A stretch of DNA of 64,000 bases from Fluviirhizobium alvei (GCF_030551875.1 NZ_JAUOZU010000019.1:37974-101973); one strand, 5' to 3'. Shown: positions 1 through 10,876, numbered from the stretch's first letter. The notes: generated by a model not told the origin, from the letters alone. A program made the numbers and translations.

Positions 1-374
1 CAGCCGAGATCATGGCGATTACCGGCCATGGCCTCAATTTCGCGCTCGATACGACGGGCATTTCGAGCGTGATCCGCAATGCGGTGATGGCGCTGGCGCC
101 GATGGGCACCTGCGGCATTCTCGGCGCCTCTGCGATGGGTACGGAAATCCATCTCGACGAGGTGCATTTCATGAGCGGCGGCCGCCGGCTGATGGGGATC
201 GTCGAGGGCGAATCCAACCCCGATACCTTCATTCCCATGCTGGCAGAACTCTATGCGCAGGGCCGCTTCCCCTTCGACAAGCTGGTGAACTTCTACGACT
301 TCGCCGACATCAACCAGGCCATCCACGATTCCGAAAACGGCAAGGCGATCAAGCCGATCGTGCGGATGCAGTGA
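1..374 (+). CDS. zinc-type alcohol dehydrogenase, C-terminal part (truncated by window edge)
   Basis: The reading frame is open from the first bases to a TGA at 372-374, so the gene begins upstream of the window. About 124 residues are visible. The segment GLNFALDTTG and the hydrophobic stretch around ALAPMGTCGILGA match the cofactor-domain half of medium-chain NAD(P)-dependent alcohol dehydrogenases of the aryl-alcohol/benzyl-alcohol type. The end, with FDKLVNFYDFADINQAIHDS and then GKAIKPIVR, is the usual family C-terminus. The zinc ligands would lie in the missing N-terminal half, so metal dependence and substrate are inferred from the family only. A strong hairpin follows at 383-404. Confidence 0.85.
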   Translation, partial: AEIMAITGHGLNFALDTTGISSVIRNAVMALAPMGTCGILGASAMGTEIHLDEVHFMSGGRRLMGIVEGESNPDTFIPMLAELYAQGRFPFDKLVNFYDFADINQAIHDSENGKAIKPIVRMQ

Positions 375-382
375 AGATAGAA

Positions 383-404
383 GACCCGCCCTTCCGGGCG
401 GGTC
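383..404. terminator. GC-rich hairpin after the alcohol dehydrogenase
   Basis: A perfect 9-bp stem (GACCCGCCC / GGGCGGGTC) with a TTCC loop starts 9 bases after the dehydrogenase stop. No T-tract follows, so it is a terminator-like or mRNA-stabilising hairpin rather than a classical intrinsic terminator. Confidence 0.55.
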
Positions 405-428
405 ATCCAATGCAAGAAGGGAACGCCG

Positions 429-1265
429 ATGATCGAAGACAAGTATATCCATGTCGATACGACCCGTATCCGTTACCGGGATAGCGGCGGCAGCGGGCCT
501 GTGGTTCTCCTGAGCCACGGAATTGGTGCATCGCTTGAAATCTGGGACAGGCAACTGACTGCCCTGGGCCAGAGGCTGCGGCTGATCGCCTGGGACATGC
601 CGGGCCATGGACTGTCCGATCTCGGTCACAGGCCCTACGGTCCCGATGACTTTGCCGTATTCGGTTGGCGTTTCGTTGAGGCGATCGGGATCGAAAAACT
701 GCATCTGGCAGGCAATTCGCTGGGCGGCGCGGTGTCGCTGCGCATGGCCGGTATTGCACCCGATCGAACACAGAGCCTGCTGCTTGCCAATGCCGCGACG
801 CTCGGGCGTGAAAACCCGCTGCCCTTTCGGCTGATGACGCTGCCGCTTCTGGGACCCTTGATGAACAGGCCAGGGCCGATGGCCGTCAGCCAGCAGATCA
901 AGGCGATTGTTGCCGACCCGGCCTGTATCGATGCGGCACTCCGCGCGGTCATTTCGCGTAATGTGCACAAGCCGGGTGCCGACAAGGCGTTTCTCGCGAC
1001 CCTGCGCCAGATGGGCGGCCTGGGTGGCCAAAGCAAAAGGCTGATTGTTCAGTCGCGCCGTCTGTTGTCCGAACTGAAGGTGCCGGTTCTCTTCGTGCAT
1101 GGCCGCGACGACCATGTCATTCCGGTGGCGCATTCCGAACTGGCTGCGGCCATCCCATCCCGCGCCTCGCTGAACATCCTCGACAATTGCGGACATACGC
1201 CACAGATCGAGAAACCAAAGGATTTCAACGCGCTTCTGACGGGTTTCATCATGGCCCAAGGCTGA
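429..1265 (+). CDS. alpha/beta-hydrolase fold protein
   Basis: This 278-residue protein has the alpha/beta-hydrolase layout. The oxyanion-side motif LSHGIG lies near residue 30, the nucleophile elbow GNSLGG near residue 98 (Ser as nucleophile), the acid in HGRDDHVIP near 222, and the catalytic His in CGHTPQIEKP near 257. The length is normal for esterase or C-C-bond hydrolase relatives. The substrate cannot be told from sequence. The ATG at 429 follows an AGAAGGGAA ribosome-binding site, and the gene starts 25 bases after the hairpin that ends the dehydrogenase, so it is probably its own transcription unit. Confidence 0.85.
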   Translation: MIEDKYIHVDTTRIRYRDSGGSGPVVLLSHGIGASLEIWDRQLTALGQRLRLIAWDMPGHGLSDLGHRPYGPDDFAVFGWRFVEAIGIEKLHLAGNSLGGAVSLRMAGIAPDRTQSLLLANAATLGRENPLPFRLMTLPLLGPLMNRPGPMAVSQQIKAIVADPACIDAALRAVISRNVHKPGADKAFLATLRQMGGLGGQSKRLIVQSRRLLSELKVPVLFVHGRDDHVIPVAHSELAAAIPSRASLNILDNCGHTPQIEKPKDFNALLTGFIMAQG

Positions 1266-1274
1266 GTGGCGCCT

Positions 1275-1511
1275 TCAGGGGCGGTCGCAATAACCCCGCC
1301 GCCGCTTGCGCGTCTCCCAGAGCCTCAGCTCCGCCCAGGCTTCTTCAAGGGATGCGACAGGCGTGGACCGGCTCTGGCCGCTGCGTCCGATCCGGCCCCA
1401 GGTGCGGCGGGCGAGCAGCTGGCCGAAGAGATCGCATTCGATCTCCAGCCTGTAATACCGCGCCATGTTCTTTTCCGGCTGACACCGTTCCAACTCGATC
1501 ATCGTCTGCAT
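1275..1511 (-). CDS. minimal WGR-domain protein
   Basis: A protein of about 78 residues consisting almost only of a WGR domain. ARYYRLEIECDLFGQ is followed by a Trp-Gly-Arg core in RTWGRIGRSGQ, then the EEAWAELR helix and a basic tail (ETRKRRRGY). WGR domains occur in PARP enzymes and in short bacterial proteins and are thought to bind nucleic acid; the function of the free-standing bacterial forms is not established. The start is uncertain: ATG codons at 1511 and 1502, or an upstream one at 1547, are all in frame, and none has a clear ribosome-binding site. The gene is convergent with the hydrolase, with 9 bases between their stop codons. Confidence 0.7.
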   Translation of the reverse strand: MQTMIELERCQPEKNMARYYRLEIECDLFGQLLARRTWGRIGRSGQSRSTPVASLEEAWAELRLWETRKRRRGYCDRP

Positions 1512-1524
1512 GAAACGATGATCG
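1496..1524. repeat. 10-bp perfect inverted repeat at the WGR gene start
   Basis: CGATCATCGT at 1496-1505 and ACGATGATCG at 1515-1524 are perfect inverted arms with a 9-base loop. They overlap the candidate start codons of the WGR gene. On the mRNA this hairpin would cover the initiation region; as DNA it could be an operator. Confidence 0.5.
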
Positions 1525-1548
1525 CGCCAGTGGGGTGCCCTGTCCAAC

Positions 1549-1597
1549 GACAGTTATGAATCGGTCGCGCCCGACCGATTCACCTGCGTGAACTGTC
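1549..1597 (-). terminator. nested hairpin after the galactoside operon
   Basis: An inner perfect 10-bp stem (GAATCGGTCG 1558-1567 / CGACCGATTC 1572-1581) sits inside outer arms GACAGTT (1549-1555) and AACTGTC (1591-1597). It lies just downstream of the last gene of the galactoside operon, whose stop codon is at 1605-1607. No T-tract is present. It probably ends or stabilises the operon mRNA. Confidence 0.5.
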
Positions 1598-1604
1598 AGC
1601 CTTC

Positions 1605-3532
1605 TCAGCGCCAGATCGCAACCGCCTGCGGCTTCAGCACCGCCTCGCCGAGCAGGATCTCGGCGCCTGCCGGCAGCGCCCAGTCTTCGGTTCCGTAGTT
1701 GAAGGCGAAGGAGAGGGGGCCGCGACGACGGATGCGGATGAAATCCGGCACCGGCATGGTCGCAATCCCAGCTTTTTCGGTCACCAACGCCATCGTCGAG
1801 GCCAGCAGTTTTTCATCGGGCCAGCAGGCGAGATAAAGAAGATTGTTGCGTTCGGTGAGCGCCGGATCGCCATTTTCGAACCGGGCCAGCACCGTTGCTC
1901 GGCTCTCGGCATATTCGCGCCAGCGGATGGCGGCACCCGATACCGAGCCGGTGACCGCATCGGCAAGGCCGGGACGCAAGGAGGCGACCTGAACGATGCG
2001 ATTGCCGCTGAGTTCGCCGAGCGGACCGGGCGGCAGCATATCCGGAATGCGGAAGTTGCGATCACGCGAGCCGCTGCGCGGACCGACGAGAACCGTTGCT
2101 GCGGTGCGAGCGAGTTCGGCGCGCGTGGCCTCGTCCACTTCCGTCATGCAGGGAACGAGGACGAGCCGATAGCCCTCGAGCGAGGCACCCGGGCGGACGA
2201 AATCGACATTCAGACCAAGATGGCGCAGGGCCTCGTACCAGCGGAAGCAAAGTTCCTCGTAACGGAAATCCTTGCCCTGCGGCTGGATCACCGTCGACCA
2301 GTGGCTCTGATAGTCGAAGAGAATGGCGACCGGCGCCTGACCGGTTTCCGGCAGCGGGCCAAGGGCCGCCAGCTCTTCGGCAACCTGCCGGGCCTCGCGG
2401 CCACCGGGCGACCATTCGTCGAGCCCCGGAAGGTTGAGGCCGGCATGCATCTGCTCCTGGGCGAAAGGGGCCTGACGCCAGCGGAAATAGCTGACCACCT
2501 CGGCACCATGCGCGAGCGCTTCCCAGGTCCAGAGCCGCACCATGCCCGGTTTCGGCACCGGGTTCCATGGCGCCCAGTTGACCGGCCCCGGCTGCTGTTC
2601 CATGACCCAGAAACGGCCCTTGCCGACAGCGCGATAGAGATCGTGGTGATAGGGCGCGATATCTGGATGCGAGGTCTCGGCCCAGCGATTGCGCTCTTCT
2701 TCGGTGAAGGGGAACTTCTCGACGAAACCGATCGGATAGCTGTCCCAGGAGGCGAGATCGAGATTGTCGCCGACCTTGAAATGATCGAAATCCGAGACGA
2801 AACCCATGAAATTGTGGGTGATCCAGCGGCCCGGCGAGTATTTTCGGATGATGGCGCACTGCATGGCATCATAGGCCGCGACCTGATCGGAATGGTACCG
2901 CCAGAAATCGAGCCGCGTGGCCGGGTTGGGTTCGGTGACCGTCAGATTGGGCAGCGTGACCTCATCGAAGCTTTCGAGCTCCATCGACCAGAAGACCGAG
3001 CCCCAGGCTTCATTGAGCTGATCGGCGGACTGGTAGCGTAGCCTGAGCCAGCGCTTGAAGCCCTTGAGATCTTCGGGACCCCAGGAGAGGGTCGTATCAT
3101 GACAGCCATATTCATTATCGGTCTGCCAGCCGGCGATGCCCGGATGATCGCCATAGCGTTTTGCAACGATTTCGACGATGCGGGCACTTTCCTTCCACCA
3201 GGTCTCCGAGGAAAACGTGTAGTGGCGACGCGAGCCGAAACCGCGCGGACGGCCATGCTCGTCATAGGGGATGATATCCGGGCATTGATCCACCAGCCAT
3301 TTGGGCGGCGTCGCCGTCGGCGTGCCAAGCACGATCTTGAGGCCAGCTTCGGTCAGGATGTCGATGGCGCGGTCGAGCCACTCGAAGGTGAACCGGTCCC
3401 GCGACGGTTCCAGCCGCGACCAGGCGAATTCACCGATACGAACAAAGGAGATGCCGAGTTCGCGCATGCGGCGCGCGTCGGTTTTCCACCGGTCTTCATC
3501 CCAATGTTCCGGATAGTAGCAAACGCCGAGCA

Positions 3533-3533
<1 letters not shown>
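1605..3533 (-). CDS. lacZ: beta-galactosidase, glycoside hydrolase family 42
   Basis: This 642-residue protein hydrolyses terminal beta-galactosides. It has the family 42 TIM-barrel start (GVCYYPEHWDEDRW), the acid/base Glu141 in GWQTDNEYG, and the nucleophile Glu312 in FWVMEQQPGPVNW. A beta-galactosidase trimerisation domain and a small C-terminal domain follow. There is no signal peptide, so it acts in the cytoplasm on imported sugar. It is the last gene of the operon. Its ATG shares one base with the TAA of the ATPase gene, which implies translational coupling. The rhizobial lacEFGZK operons carry the same enzyme type; the symbol is by analogy. Confidence 0.93.
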
Positions 3534-4616
<1,083 letters not shown>

Positions 4617-4624
<8 letters not shown>

Positions 4625-6722
4625 GGGTCTTGCCTCCCTTGATCGGTTCAAATTCGAGCAGCATGGCACTTTCAGGCGCCAGCATCGGCAGCGGCAGACC
4701 GGCAAGGCCGGCGCTTTCGAGCGCGAATGCGACGGCACCGGAAAGAAGCGCCTTCTGCCCTTCGGAGATGCGGATGAAGTGCGGTGCAGCCGGCAGAACA
4801 GTGCTGATCCGCCATTGGCCACCCAGGCGGGTCACGGAATCGGGCAGGCGCAGCGGTGCAGGCTGCTCACCCACCATCTGCGGTCCCTGGGCGACGACCA
4901 GCACGATCTTTTCGGCCGAGACGGCGCCCCAGACATAGCGGCCATCGACCGGTTCCATCCGGAAATTGGCGCCCGGCGCATGGAAGAGCGCGCGATTGCG
5001 CTTGTAGGCCTTGATATAGACCTTGAGCTCGTCGCGCTCTTCATCCGTCAGTTCGAGCGGGTTGAGTTCGACGCCGAGATGATAGGCGATCGCGACCAGC
5101 GCGCGGAAGGAAAGCGTGTGCCGGCGACCGGTCTGGTGGTTCGGCGAGGCCGAGATATGGCTGCCCAGGATTTCCGGCGGCAGGAAGAGCGAGGCGCCGC
5201 GCTGGATTTCAAGCCGCTCCAGTGCATCGGTGCAATCGGACGTCCAGACGCGATGGGTGCGTGCAAGAACGCCATAATCGATGCGGCCGCCGCCCGAAGC
5301 GCAGCTTTCGATCTCCACTTTCGGATGGGCAGCGCGGACGCGGTCCATCAGCGCATAGACCGCGCGCGTCTGGGCGGCGATCTTTGCCTTGCCGTCACGT
5401 CCGCCGGCATGGGTGAGATCGCGGTTCATGTCCCATTTGATATAGGAGACGGCATGGCGGGAAAGCACGGCGTCGATCTTGCCGAAGAGGTAATTCGACA
5501 CCTCCGGACGCGTGAGATCGAGCACGAGCTGGGTGCGGGACTGAAGCACCGGGCGGCCCTCGATTGTCAGCGCCCAATCGGGATGCGCCTTGTAGAGCTC
5601 CGAAACCGGGTTCACCATTTCGGGTTCGAACCAGATGCCGAACTGCATGCCAAGACCCGTGACATGATCGACGAGCGACTTCAGGCCATCAGGATACTTG
5701 CGTGCATCGATATCCCAGTCACCAAGGCTTGTCGTGTCATCGTCGCGCTTGCCGAACCAGCCGTCATCGAGCACGAAACGCTCGATGCCCAATTCGGCCG
5801 CGGCGGTTGCCTGCGCCTTCAGCGAATCCATCCGATGATCGAAATAGTTGCCTTCCCAGGTGTTGAGCGTCACCGGCCGCGGCGCCATCTCCGCACCCGG
5901 CCAGTCAAGAAGCTCCGTCCGCACAAAGGCGTGGAATGCTTCGCTGTCCGGACCGGCATAGGCGACCGGGCTCTGATAGCTTTCGCCCGGTGCGAGGATG
6001 ATTTCGCCGGGCTCGAACAGTTCACCGAGATGAACGAGGCGCCGTCCGTCATCGATACGGTCGATGACGAGCTGGTGGCCGCCGCTCCAGCCGAGCGTCA
6101 CGCCGAACCGGGTGCCTTCGCCCTCGATGAAGAGCATCGGGAAACGATCATGCGAGGTGCGGCCACGACGGCTTTCCTGACTCCAGATGCCGTTGCCGAG
6201 CGTCTCGCGGCGGGTCTGGAACTCGCGTCCCCAGATGCCGGTGAAGCTGGTGACTTCGACCGGCCCGGCCGGAACCGGAAAGGTCGCTGCCATGCAGCGG
6301 TCGAGCTGATAGGCCTGATCGCCATGGTTGGTGAGCCGGCTCGCCATGCCGATGACGCCGCTTTCATGCGCTGTCAGCTCAACGACGATCTCGAGCCTGG
6401 CGACCGGATCGGTGCCCAAAAGACGCGTCGTGCGTCCATCGCGCTCGACCGTCCACTGGCCGAACTGGGCCACGAAATCGCGGCCCATGCGATGGCCAGC
6501 AACGGCAGGCCAGCCGAAAAAGCCCATGCCACCGGTTGGCAGCAGAACATTTGCCGGCACCGCGACATCCATGCCGTTGATGCGGCTGGACCGTTCGACC
6601 TCGAACAGCGGCTCGGCACCGGCAACCGGTCGGCCGAGGCAGAGGATTTCCGGCATGCCGAGTTCGGGCAGGCTGAGGCTGAGGCTGAACTCGGCGGAGC
6701 CGATCGTAAGAATATCGCTCAT
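4617..6722 (-). CDS. alpha-galactosidase, glycoside hydrolase family 36
   Basis: This 701-residue cytoplasmic enzyme removes terminal alpha-galactose from melibiose- or raffinose-type sugars. It has the family N-terminal beta-domain, then a TIM barrel with FVLDDGWFGKRDDD (about 317-329), the nucleophile Asp431 in YIKWDMNRD, and the acid/base region SDCTDALERL (about 495-504). ESCASGGGRIDYG is also typical. The start at 6722 (MSDILTIG) was chosen because it overlaps the permease stop by 4 bases; upstream frame sequence is a shadow of the permease. An alpha-galactosidase in the middle of a lac-type operon suggests that the importer handles both alpha- and beta-galactosides. Confidence 0.93.
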
Positions 6723-7570
6723 CCCTTTGTTGCTCCGAGGGTCAGGCCGGCAATGAAATGCCGCTGCATGAGAAAGAACATGGCGACCGGCGGCAGTGCC
6801 GCAACGATCGATCCGGCCGAAACCAGATGCCAGGCGGCAACCCACTGGCCGTTCAGCGAATAGAGACCGGCCGTGACCGGCATCGCATGCTGACCCTGGA
6901 CAAGCACGGTGGCCCAGAAATAGTCGTTCCAGACGAAGGTGAAGATCAGAACCGACAGGGCAGCAATGGCCGGGCGCATCAAAGGCAGCACGATATAGCG
7001 GAAGATCCGCCATTCGGACACGCCCTCGACGCGGGCGGATTCGATCAGTGCGAACGGCAGGCCCTTGATGAAATTGCGCATGAAGAGCGTGCAGAAACCG
7101 GTCTGGAAGGCGACGTGGAAAAGGACGAGGCCGAGCGTCGTATCATAAAGACCGGCCCGCAGCGTCATGTCGCGCACCGGCACCATGAGGATCTGGAACG
7201 GGATGAAGTTGCCGGCGACGAACAGGAAGAAAAGGACGAGATTGCCCTTGAAATTATAGACCGCCAGCGCAAAGCCGGTAAGGCAGGACAGCGCCACCGC
7301 GCCGATCACCGTCGGGATCGTCACCTTGAACGAGTTGAGGATATAGTAGCCGATCGGCGAATTGGCAAAGACGGCTTTGTAATTCTCGAAACCGGCAAAA
7401 CCGGAAGGGATGCCGAAATAGTTGCCGGCGGCGAGATCGCTTGCCGGGCGGACCGACGTGATGGCAACTCCGATGAGCGGTAGGAGCCAGAGCATGAGGG
7501 CCACCGGCAACAGGACCTTGTAGGCGGTCTGCGCGAAGGGCGAGGCCTTCTGGATGGGCGTGGGGAACAT
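6719..7570 (-). CDS. lacG: sugar ABC transporter permease (MalG type)
   Basis: A 283-residue inner-membrane permease with six predicted membrane segments, beginning after a short cytoplasmic N-terminus (VLLPVALMLWLLPLIGVAI). The EAA coupling motif near residues 175-200 (ALIESARVEGVSEWRIFRYIVLPLMRP) contacts the ATPase. It is the second of two CUT1 permeases. Its stop overlaps the start of the alpha-galactosidase by 4 bases, and its start overlaps the stop of the first permease by one base. Confidence 0.92.
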   Translation of the reverse strand: MFPTPIQKASPFAQTAYKVLLPVALMLWLLPLIGVAITSVRPASDLAAGNYFGIPSGFAGFENYKAVFANSPIGYYILNSFKVTIPTVIGAVALSCLTGFALAVYNFKGNLVLFFLFVAGNFIPFQILMVPVRDMTLRAGLYDTTLGLVLFHVAFQTGFCTLFMRNFIKGLPFALIESARVEGVSEWRIFRYIVLPLMRPAIAALSVLIFTFVWNDYFWATVLVQGQHAMPVTAGLYSLNGQWVAAWHLVSAGSIVAALPPVAMFFLMQRHFIAGLTLGATKG

Positions 7571-8478
7571 CAGGCGTTCCTTTCCTGGGAAAGCATGCGC
7601 ACGATGAAGAGCGAGATGAAGACCATCATGATCAGGAAGAGCACGACCGCGATGGCCGCGCCGTAGCCCATGCGGAAGCCATATTCGGACAGCGCCTGCT
7701 CATACATGAAATAGGACAGGACCTGGCTCGAACCGTAGGGACCGCCGGCAGTCATGATCGAGACGAGGTCGAAGGACCGGAGCGAACCAATGACGGTGAC
7801 GACCATGGCGATGAAGGTAGCCGGCGCAAGCTGCGGCAGGATGACGTGCCAGAGCAGCCGGAATCCCTTGGCGCCATCCATGCGGGCGGCTTCCACCTGT
7901 TCCGGGTTGATGTTGTTGAGACCCGTCAGATAGAGGATCATGCAATAGGCGGTTTGCGGCCAGAGGCCAGCAACGATGATGCCGTAAGTCACGAAACGCT
8001 CATCGGCGAGGACCGCGATCTGTTCGCCGAACAGCATTTCGGTGAGCTTCGAGAAGAGGCCGAAATCCGGCGCGTAGAACCAGGTGAACATCAGGCCGAC
8101 CACGACCTGACTGATCACGAAGGGGAAGAAGAACATCGATTTGTAGAAACGGATGCCGGCAACCGTCTGGTTAAGGAAGAGGGCCGCCGCGAGGCCTGCC
8201 GGGATCGACAGAAGATAGAGCACCAGCCAGATCAGATTGTTCTTGAGCGACACATAGAACGTATCGTCATCCAGGAGCTCGACATAGTTGCCAAGCCCGA
8301 TCCAGCTCATCTCGCCCAGTCCGTCCCAGTCGTGAAAACTGATCCAGATCGACTGGAAGATCGGAACGAGCACGTAGATTACGAACATCAGCATGCCCGG
8401 TGCCAGAAACAGGACGGGCGCCAGCTTCTGCTGGTTGCGCTTCCAGTAGCTGGATGGGGCGGAGGCGGTGTTGCTCAT
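7570..8478 (-). CDS. lacF: sugar ABC transporter permease (MalF type)
   Basis: A 302-residue inner-membrane permease partner of the next gene. It has about six membrane segments and the EAA motif EQVEAARMDGAKGFRLLWH near residue 205. The ATG at 8478 (MSNTASAPSSYW) was chosen over an in-frame start at 8544, because the intervening residues are Pro/Trp-rich and unlike the family. A gap of 87 bases with a hairpin separates it from the binding-protein gene. Confidence 0.92.
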   Translation of the reverse strand: MSNTASAPSSYWKRNQQKLAPVLFLAPGMLMFVIYVLVPIFQSIWISFHDWDGLGEMSWIGLGNYVELLDDDTFYVSLKNNLIWLVLYLLSIPAGLAAALFLNQTVAGIRFYKSMFFFPFVISQVVVGLMFTWFYAPDFGLFSKLTEMLFGEQIAVLADERFVTYGIIVAGLWPQTAYCMILYLTGLNNINPEQVEAARMDGAKGFRLLWHVILPQLAPATFIAMVVTVIGSLRSFDLVSIMTAGGPYGSSQVLSYFMYEQALSEYGFRMGYGAAIAVVLFLIMMVFISLFIVRMLSQERNA

Positions 8479-8533
8479 GGCGGCACCTCGAATGAAAACG
8501 GAAACGGCAACCGGATGCCACGGACCCCAAGGG

Positions 8534-8555
8534 CCCTGCAGCACCCGGCGCAGGG
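8534..8555 (-). terminator. intercistronic hairpin after the binding-protein gene
   Basis: A CCCTGC / GCAGGG stem with a 10-base loop lies between the binding-protein stop (8566) and the permease start (8478). Such hairpins commonly stabilise the upstream binding-protein message and give partial termination. There is no T-tract. Confidence 0.4.
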
Positions 8556-8565
8556 AGCCAGAGGC

Positions 8566-9798
8566 TTACTTGTAGACGCGCGCCCGGACCTTTTCGAGCC
8601 GCTCGAGGATCTTGTCCAGATTGTCGGGCTTGACCATGAATTCCTGGAAGCCTTCCATACCGGCCTTTGCCATTTCGGCATTGGCATCACGATCGTAGAA
8701 CTGCGCCAGAGCGTAAGCGTTCGACAGCATGTTGAAGCCGGCTTCGAGGAAGACGTCCTTCGGCTTTTCGGCCTTGTTGTTGACCGGCAGCTGGCCGAGC
8801 GTGGCGTTCATCTTGGACTGGGCTTCCGGCGAAGCAAGGTAGGCGAGGAACTTCTTCGCATCTTCCTTGTTCTTGGCGCCCGACGGGATGTGGAACGTAT
8901 CGGTCGGCGCCTCTTCCGCCATCGGAATGCCGGCGGTGATTTCCGGGAACTGCATGAAGCCGATCTGCTCTTCCTTCAGTCCACCTTCCTTCATGGTGGC
9001 GACGGCGAAGTTGCCCATCAGATACATGGCAGCCTTGCCCTGCACCATCTGCGGGATGGCATCCTGCCAGTCGATAGCGGCATGGTTTTCGTTGAAATAG
9101 CCGGCCTTGACCAGCTCGCCCCACTTTTCGAACACGGCCTTCACGCGCGGATCGGTGTAGGGAACCTTGCCGGAGGTCAGTTCCATGTGGAATTCATAAC
9201 CATTGACGCGCAGGTCGAGATAATCGAACCAGCCGCCCGTCGGCCACAGCGCCTTGGTGCCGATCGTGATCGGCGTGACACCGGCAGACTTCAGCTTTTC
9301 GCAGGCAGCGAGGAATTCGGCCCAGGTCTTCGGCGGCGTGATGCCCTGTGCAGCAAAGACATCCTTACGATAGTAGATGCCCCACTGGTAATAGGTATAG
9401 GGAACGCCCCACTTCTTGCCGTCGATGGTCATCGAGGCGGACGCGGACTTGAGCTGGTCGTTGAAGCCGTTGGCTTCCCAGACATCCGACACATCCTCGA
9501 ACAGACCGGCCTTGACGAAGGGTTCCATGCGGTTGCCGGCATACCAGGCAGCAACGTCCGGCGCATCCGCCGTCAGGAAGTTGCGGATGGCGGACTTGTA
9601 GCCTTCGTGGTCGAAATTGTTCCACTTGACGGTAATGTCGGGATTGGCCTTCTGGAAATCGGCGATCAGATCTTCCATCGCCTTCTTGGGCGCCGGATCC
9701 GAATGGTCGGAGTTGATCACGATTTCACCGGCAAAGGCGGTGGATGACAGAAGGGCAGCGCCCAGCGCGAAGCCGCTCAGGCTTTTGAAAAAGGTCAT
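8566..9798 (-). CDS. lacE: periplasmic sugar-binding protein of the galactoside transporter
   Basis: A 410-residue extracellular solute-binding protein family 1 member. The first 23 residues form a Sec signal peptide (MTFFKSLSGFALGAALLSST, then AFA before the cut). A typical CUT1 binding-protein body follows, with TADAPDVAAWYAGNRMEPF, KKWGVPYTYYQWGIYYRKD and PTDTFHIPSGAKNK. The ATG at 9798 has a strong AGGGAGGAAAAC ribosome-binding site, so the upstream in-frame start at 9825 was rejected. It is the first gene of the operon and the one expected to be most highly expressed. Confidence 0.92.
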   Translation of the reverse strand: MTFFKSLSGFALGAALLSSTAFAGEIVINSDHSDPAPKKAMEDLIADFQKANPDITVKWNNFDHEGYKSAIRNFLTADAPDVAAWYAGNRMEPFVKAGLFEDVSDVWEANGFNDQLKSASASMTIDGKKWGVPYTYYQWGIYYRKDVFAAQGITPPKTWAEFLAACEKLKSAGVTPITIGTKALWPTGGWFDYLDLRVNGYEFHMELTSGKVPYTDPRVKAVFEKWGELVKAGYFNENHAAIDWQDAIPQMVQGKAAMYLMGNFAVATMKEGGLKEEQIGFMQFPEITAGIPMAEEAPTDTFHIPSGAKNKEDAKKFLAYLASPEAQSKMNATLGQLPVNNKAEKPKDVFLEAGFNMLSNAYALAQFYDRDANAEMAKAGMEGFQEFMVKPDNLDKILERLEKVRARVYK

Positions 9799-9949
9799 GT
9801 TTTCCTCCCTATGACCGTGGTGCATCGCTTATGCGGAGCTCAGGCTCCGGATCCCACCGGAACAGAAATCTCAGCTCGTCTTGATCATGGTCTGCAAAGC
9901 CCGTAACATTCTACCGAGTTTTCGCAGAAGTTTTCCGGGATCCTAAGAT
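9799..9949. promoter_or_regulatory. divergent control region between the galactoside operon and its AraC regulator
   Basis: This 151-base region must hold the promoters of both flanking genes. An imperfect inverted repeat is visible: GGATCCCACCGGAA at 9849-9862 and TTCCGGGATCC at 9933-9943, the same arms with two extra bases in one. They are about 70 bases apart, a layout compatible with regulator sites near each promoter. No convincing -35/-10 pair was identified. Confidence 0.4.
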
Positions 9950-10876
9950 TTGGAACATGCAAAGCCCCTGTTGGTGGACGAATCCGTCCCCGTGCATCCC
10001 GATCATGACCCACGTCATCCGCTGGTCATCTTCGGCGACCACCGTTTCTGTGCCGGGGAAAACCTGACGGTGCAGCGCATGGCCGGGCCGCATATGCACA
10101 GCCAGGTCGAACTCAATTTCGTTCTCAGCGGCCACATGACCTACTGGTTCGATGGCCGCGAACTGACGGTGGACGAGGGGCGGCTAGTGCTGTTCTGGGG
10201 CATGATCCCACACCAAGTGATCGATCGGCGCGAGGGAACCACCTTCATCTGCCTCTATATTCCGATGTCGGTCTTTCTGGGGCTCGCCAATCTGGAACGG
10301 TTCCGCGATGCCGTCTTTCGCGGCGCGATGATCGAGGCGCTCGAACTGCGCCCCTATGATCGAGACATCTTCTCCCGCTGGCGCGACGAACTGCTCTCCG
10401 GCGACAAAGGACTGGCCGAGATCGTTCGCAACGAACTGACAGCCCGTGTTCTGAGGATCGAACGCGACGGCTGGCGCGACCTGCGCGAGGAAGGCTCGGC
10501 CATTGCCAGCTTTACCGACAATGACAGCGAGCGTTTCGATCATATCGAGCGGATGCTGCGCTATGTCGCCGAACATGCGCTCGAAAACATTTCGGCAGAG
10601 GATGTCGGCCGCTCGGTCGGCCTGCATCCGAACTATGCGATGTCGATCTTCAAGCGCGCCGTCGGCCACACGATCAACCAGGCGATCGTGCGGCACCGGC
10701 TGGATACCGCGCAGTCGCTGCTGATCTCGACCGATCTCTCGATCACGGAAGTGGCCTTTGAAAGCGGCTTCGGTTCGGTCTCCCGCTTCTATGAGGCCTT
10801 TGGCGATCGCTTTTTCGAAAAGCCAACCGCTTTTCGCCGGCGGATGCGTGCAAAAAGCATACAATTGCCGGCTTGA
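9950..10876 (+). CDS. AraC-family transcriptional regulator of the galactoside operon
   Basis: A 308-residue regulator. The N-terminal half is a cupin-like sensor (HMHSQVELNFVLSGHMTYWFDGRELTVDEG divided over residues 48-77). The C-terminal 100 residues hold the two helix-turn-helix units of the AraC family, with ISAEDVGRSVGLHPNYAMSIFKRAVG and then ITEVAFESGFGSVSRFYEAF. The frame opens with TTG at 9950, and the next in-frame ATG is 43 residues inside the sensor domain, so TTG or an unseen upstream start is likely. Position and divergence make it the probable activator of the adjacent galactoside operon. Confidence 0.85.
   Translation: MEHAKPLLVDESVPVHPDHDPRHPLVIFGDHRFCAGENLTVQRMAGPHMHSQVELNFVLSGHMTYWFDGRELTVDEGRLVLFWGMIPHQVIDRREGTTFICLYIPMSVFLGLANLERFRDAVFRGAMIEALELRPYDRDIFSRWRDELLSGDKGLAEIVRNELTARVLRIERDGWRDLREEGSAIASFTDNDSERFDHIERMLRYVAEHALENISAEDVGRSVGLHPNYAMSIFKRAVGHTINQAIVRHRLDTAQSLLISTDLSITEVAFESGFGSVSRFYEAFGDRFFEKPTAFRRRMRAKSIQLPA

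Noticed and set aside
9957..9959. ATG as start of the AraC regulator
   Set aside because: It is out of frame with the regulator. The in-frame start is TTG at 9950 or lies further upstream.
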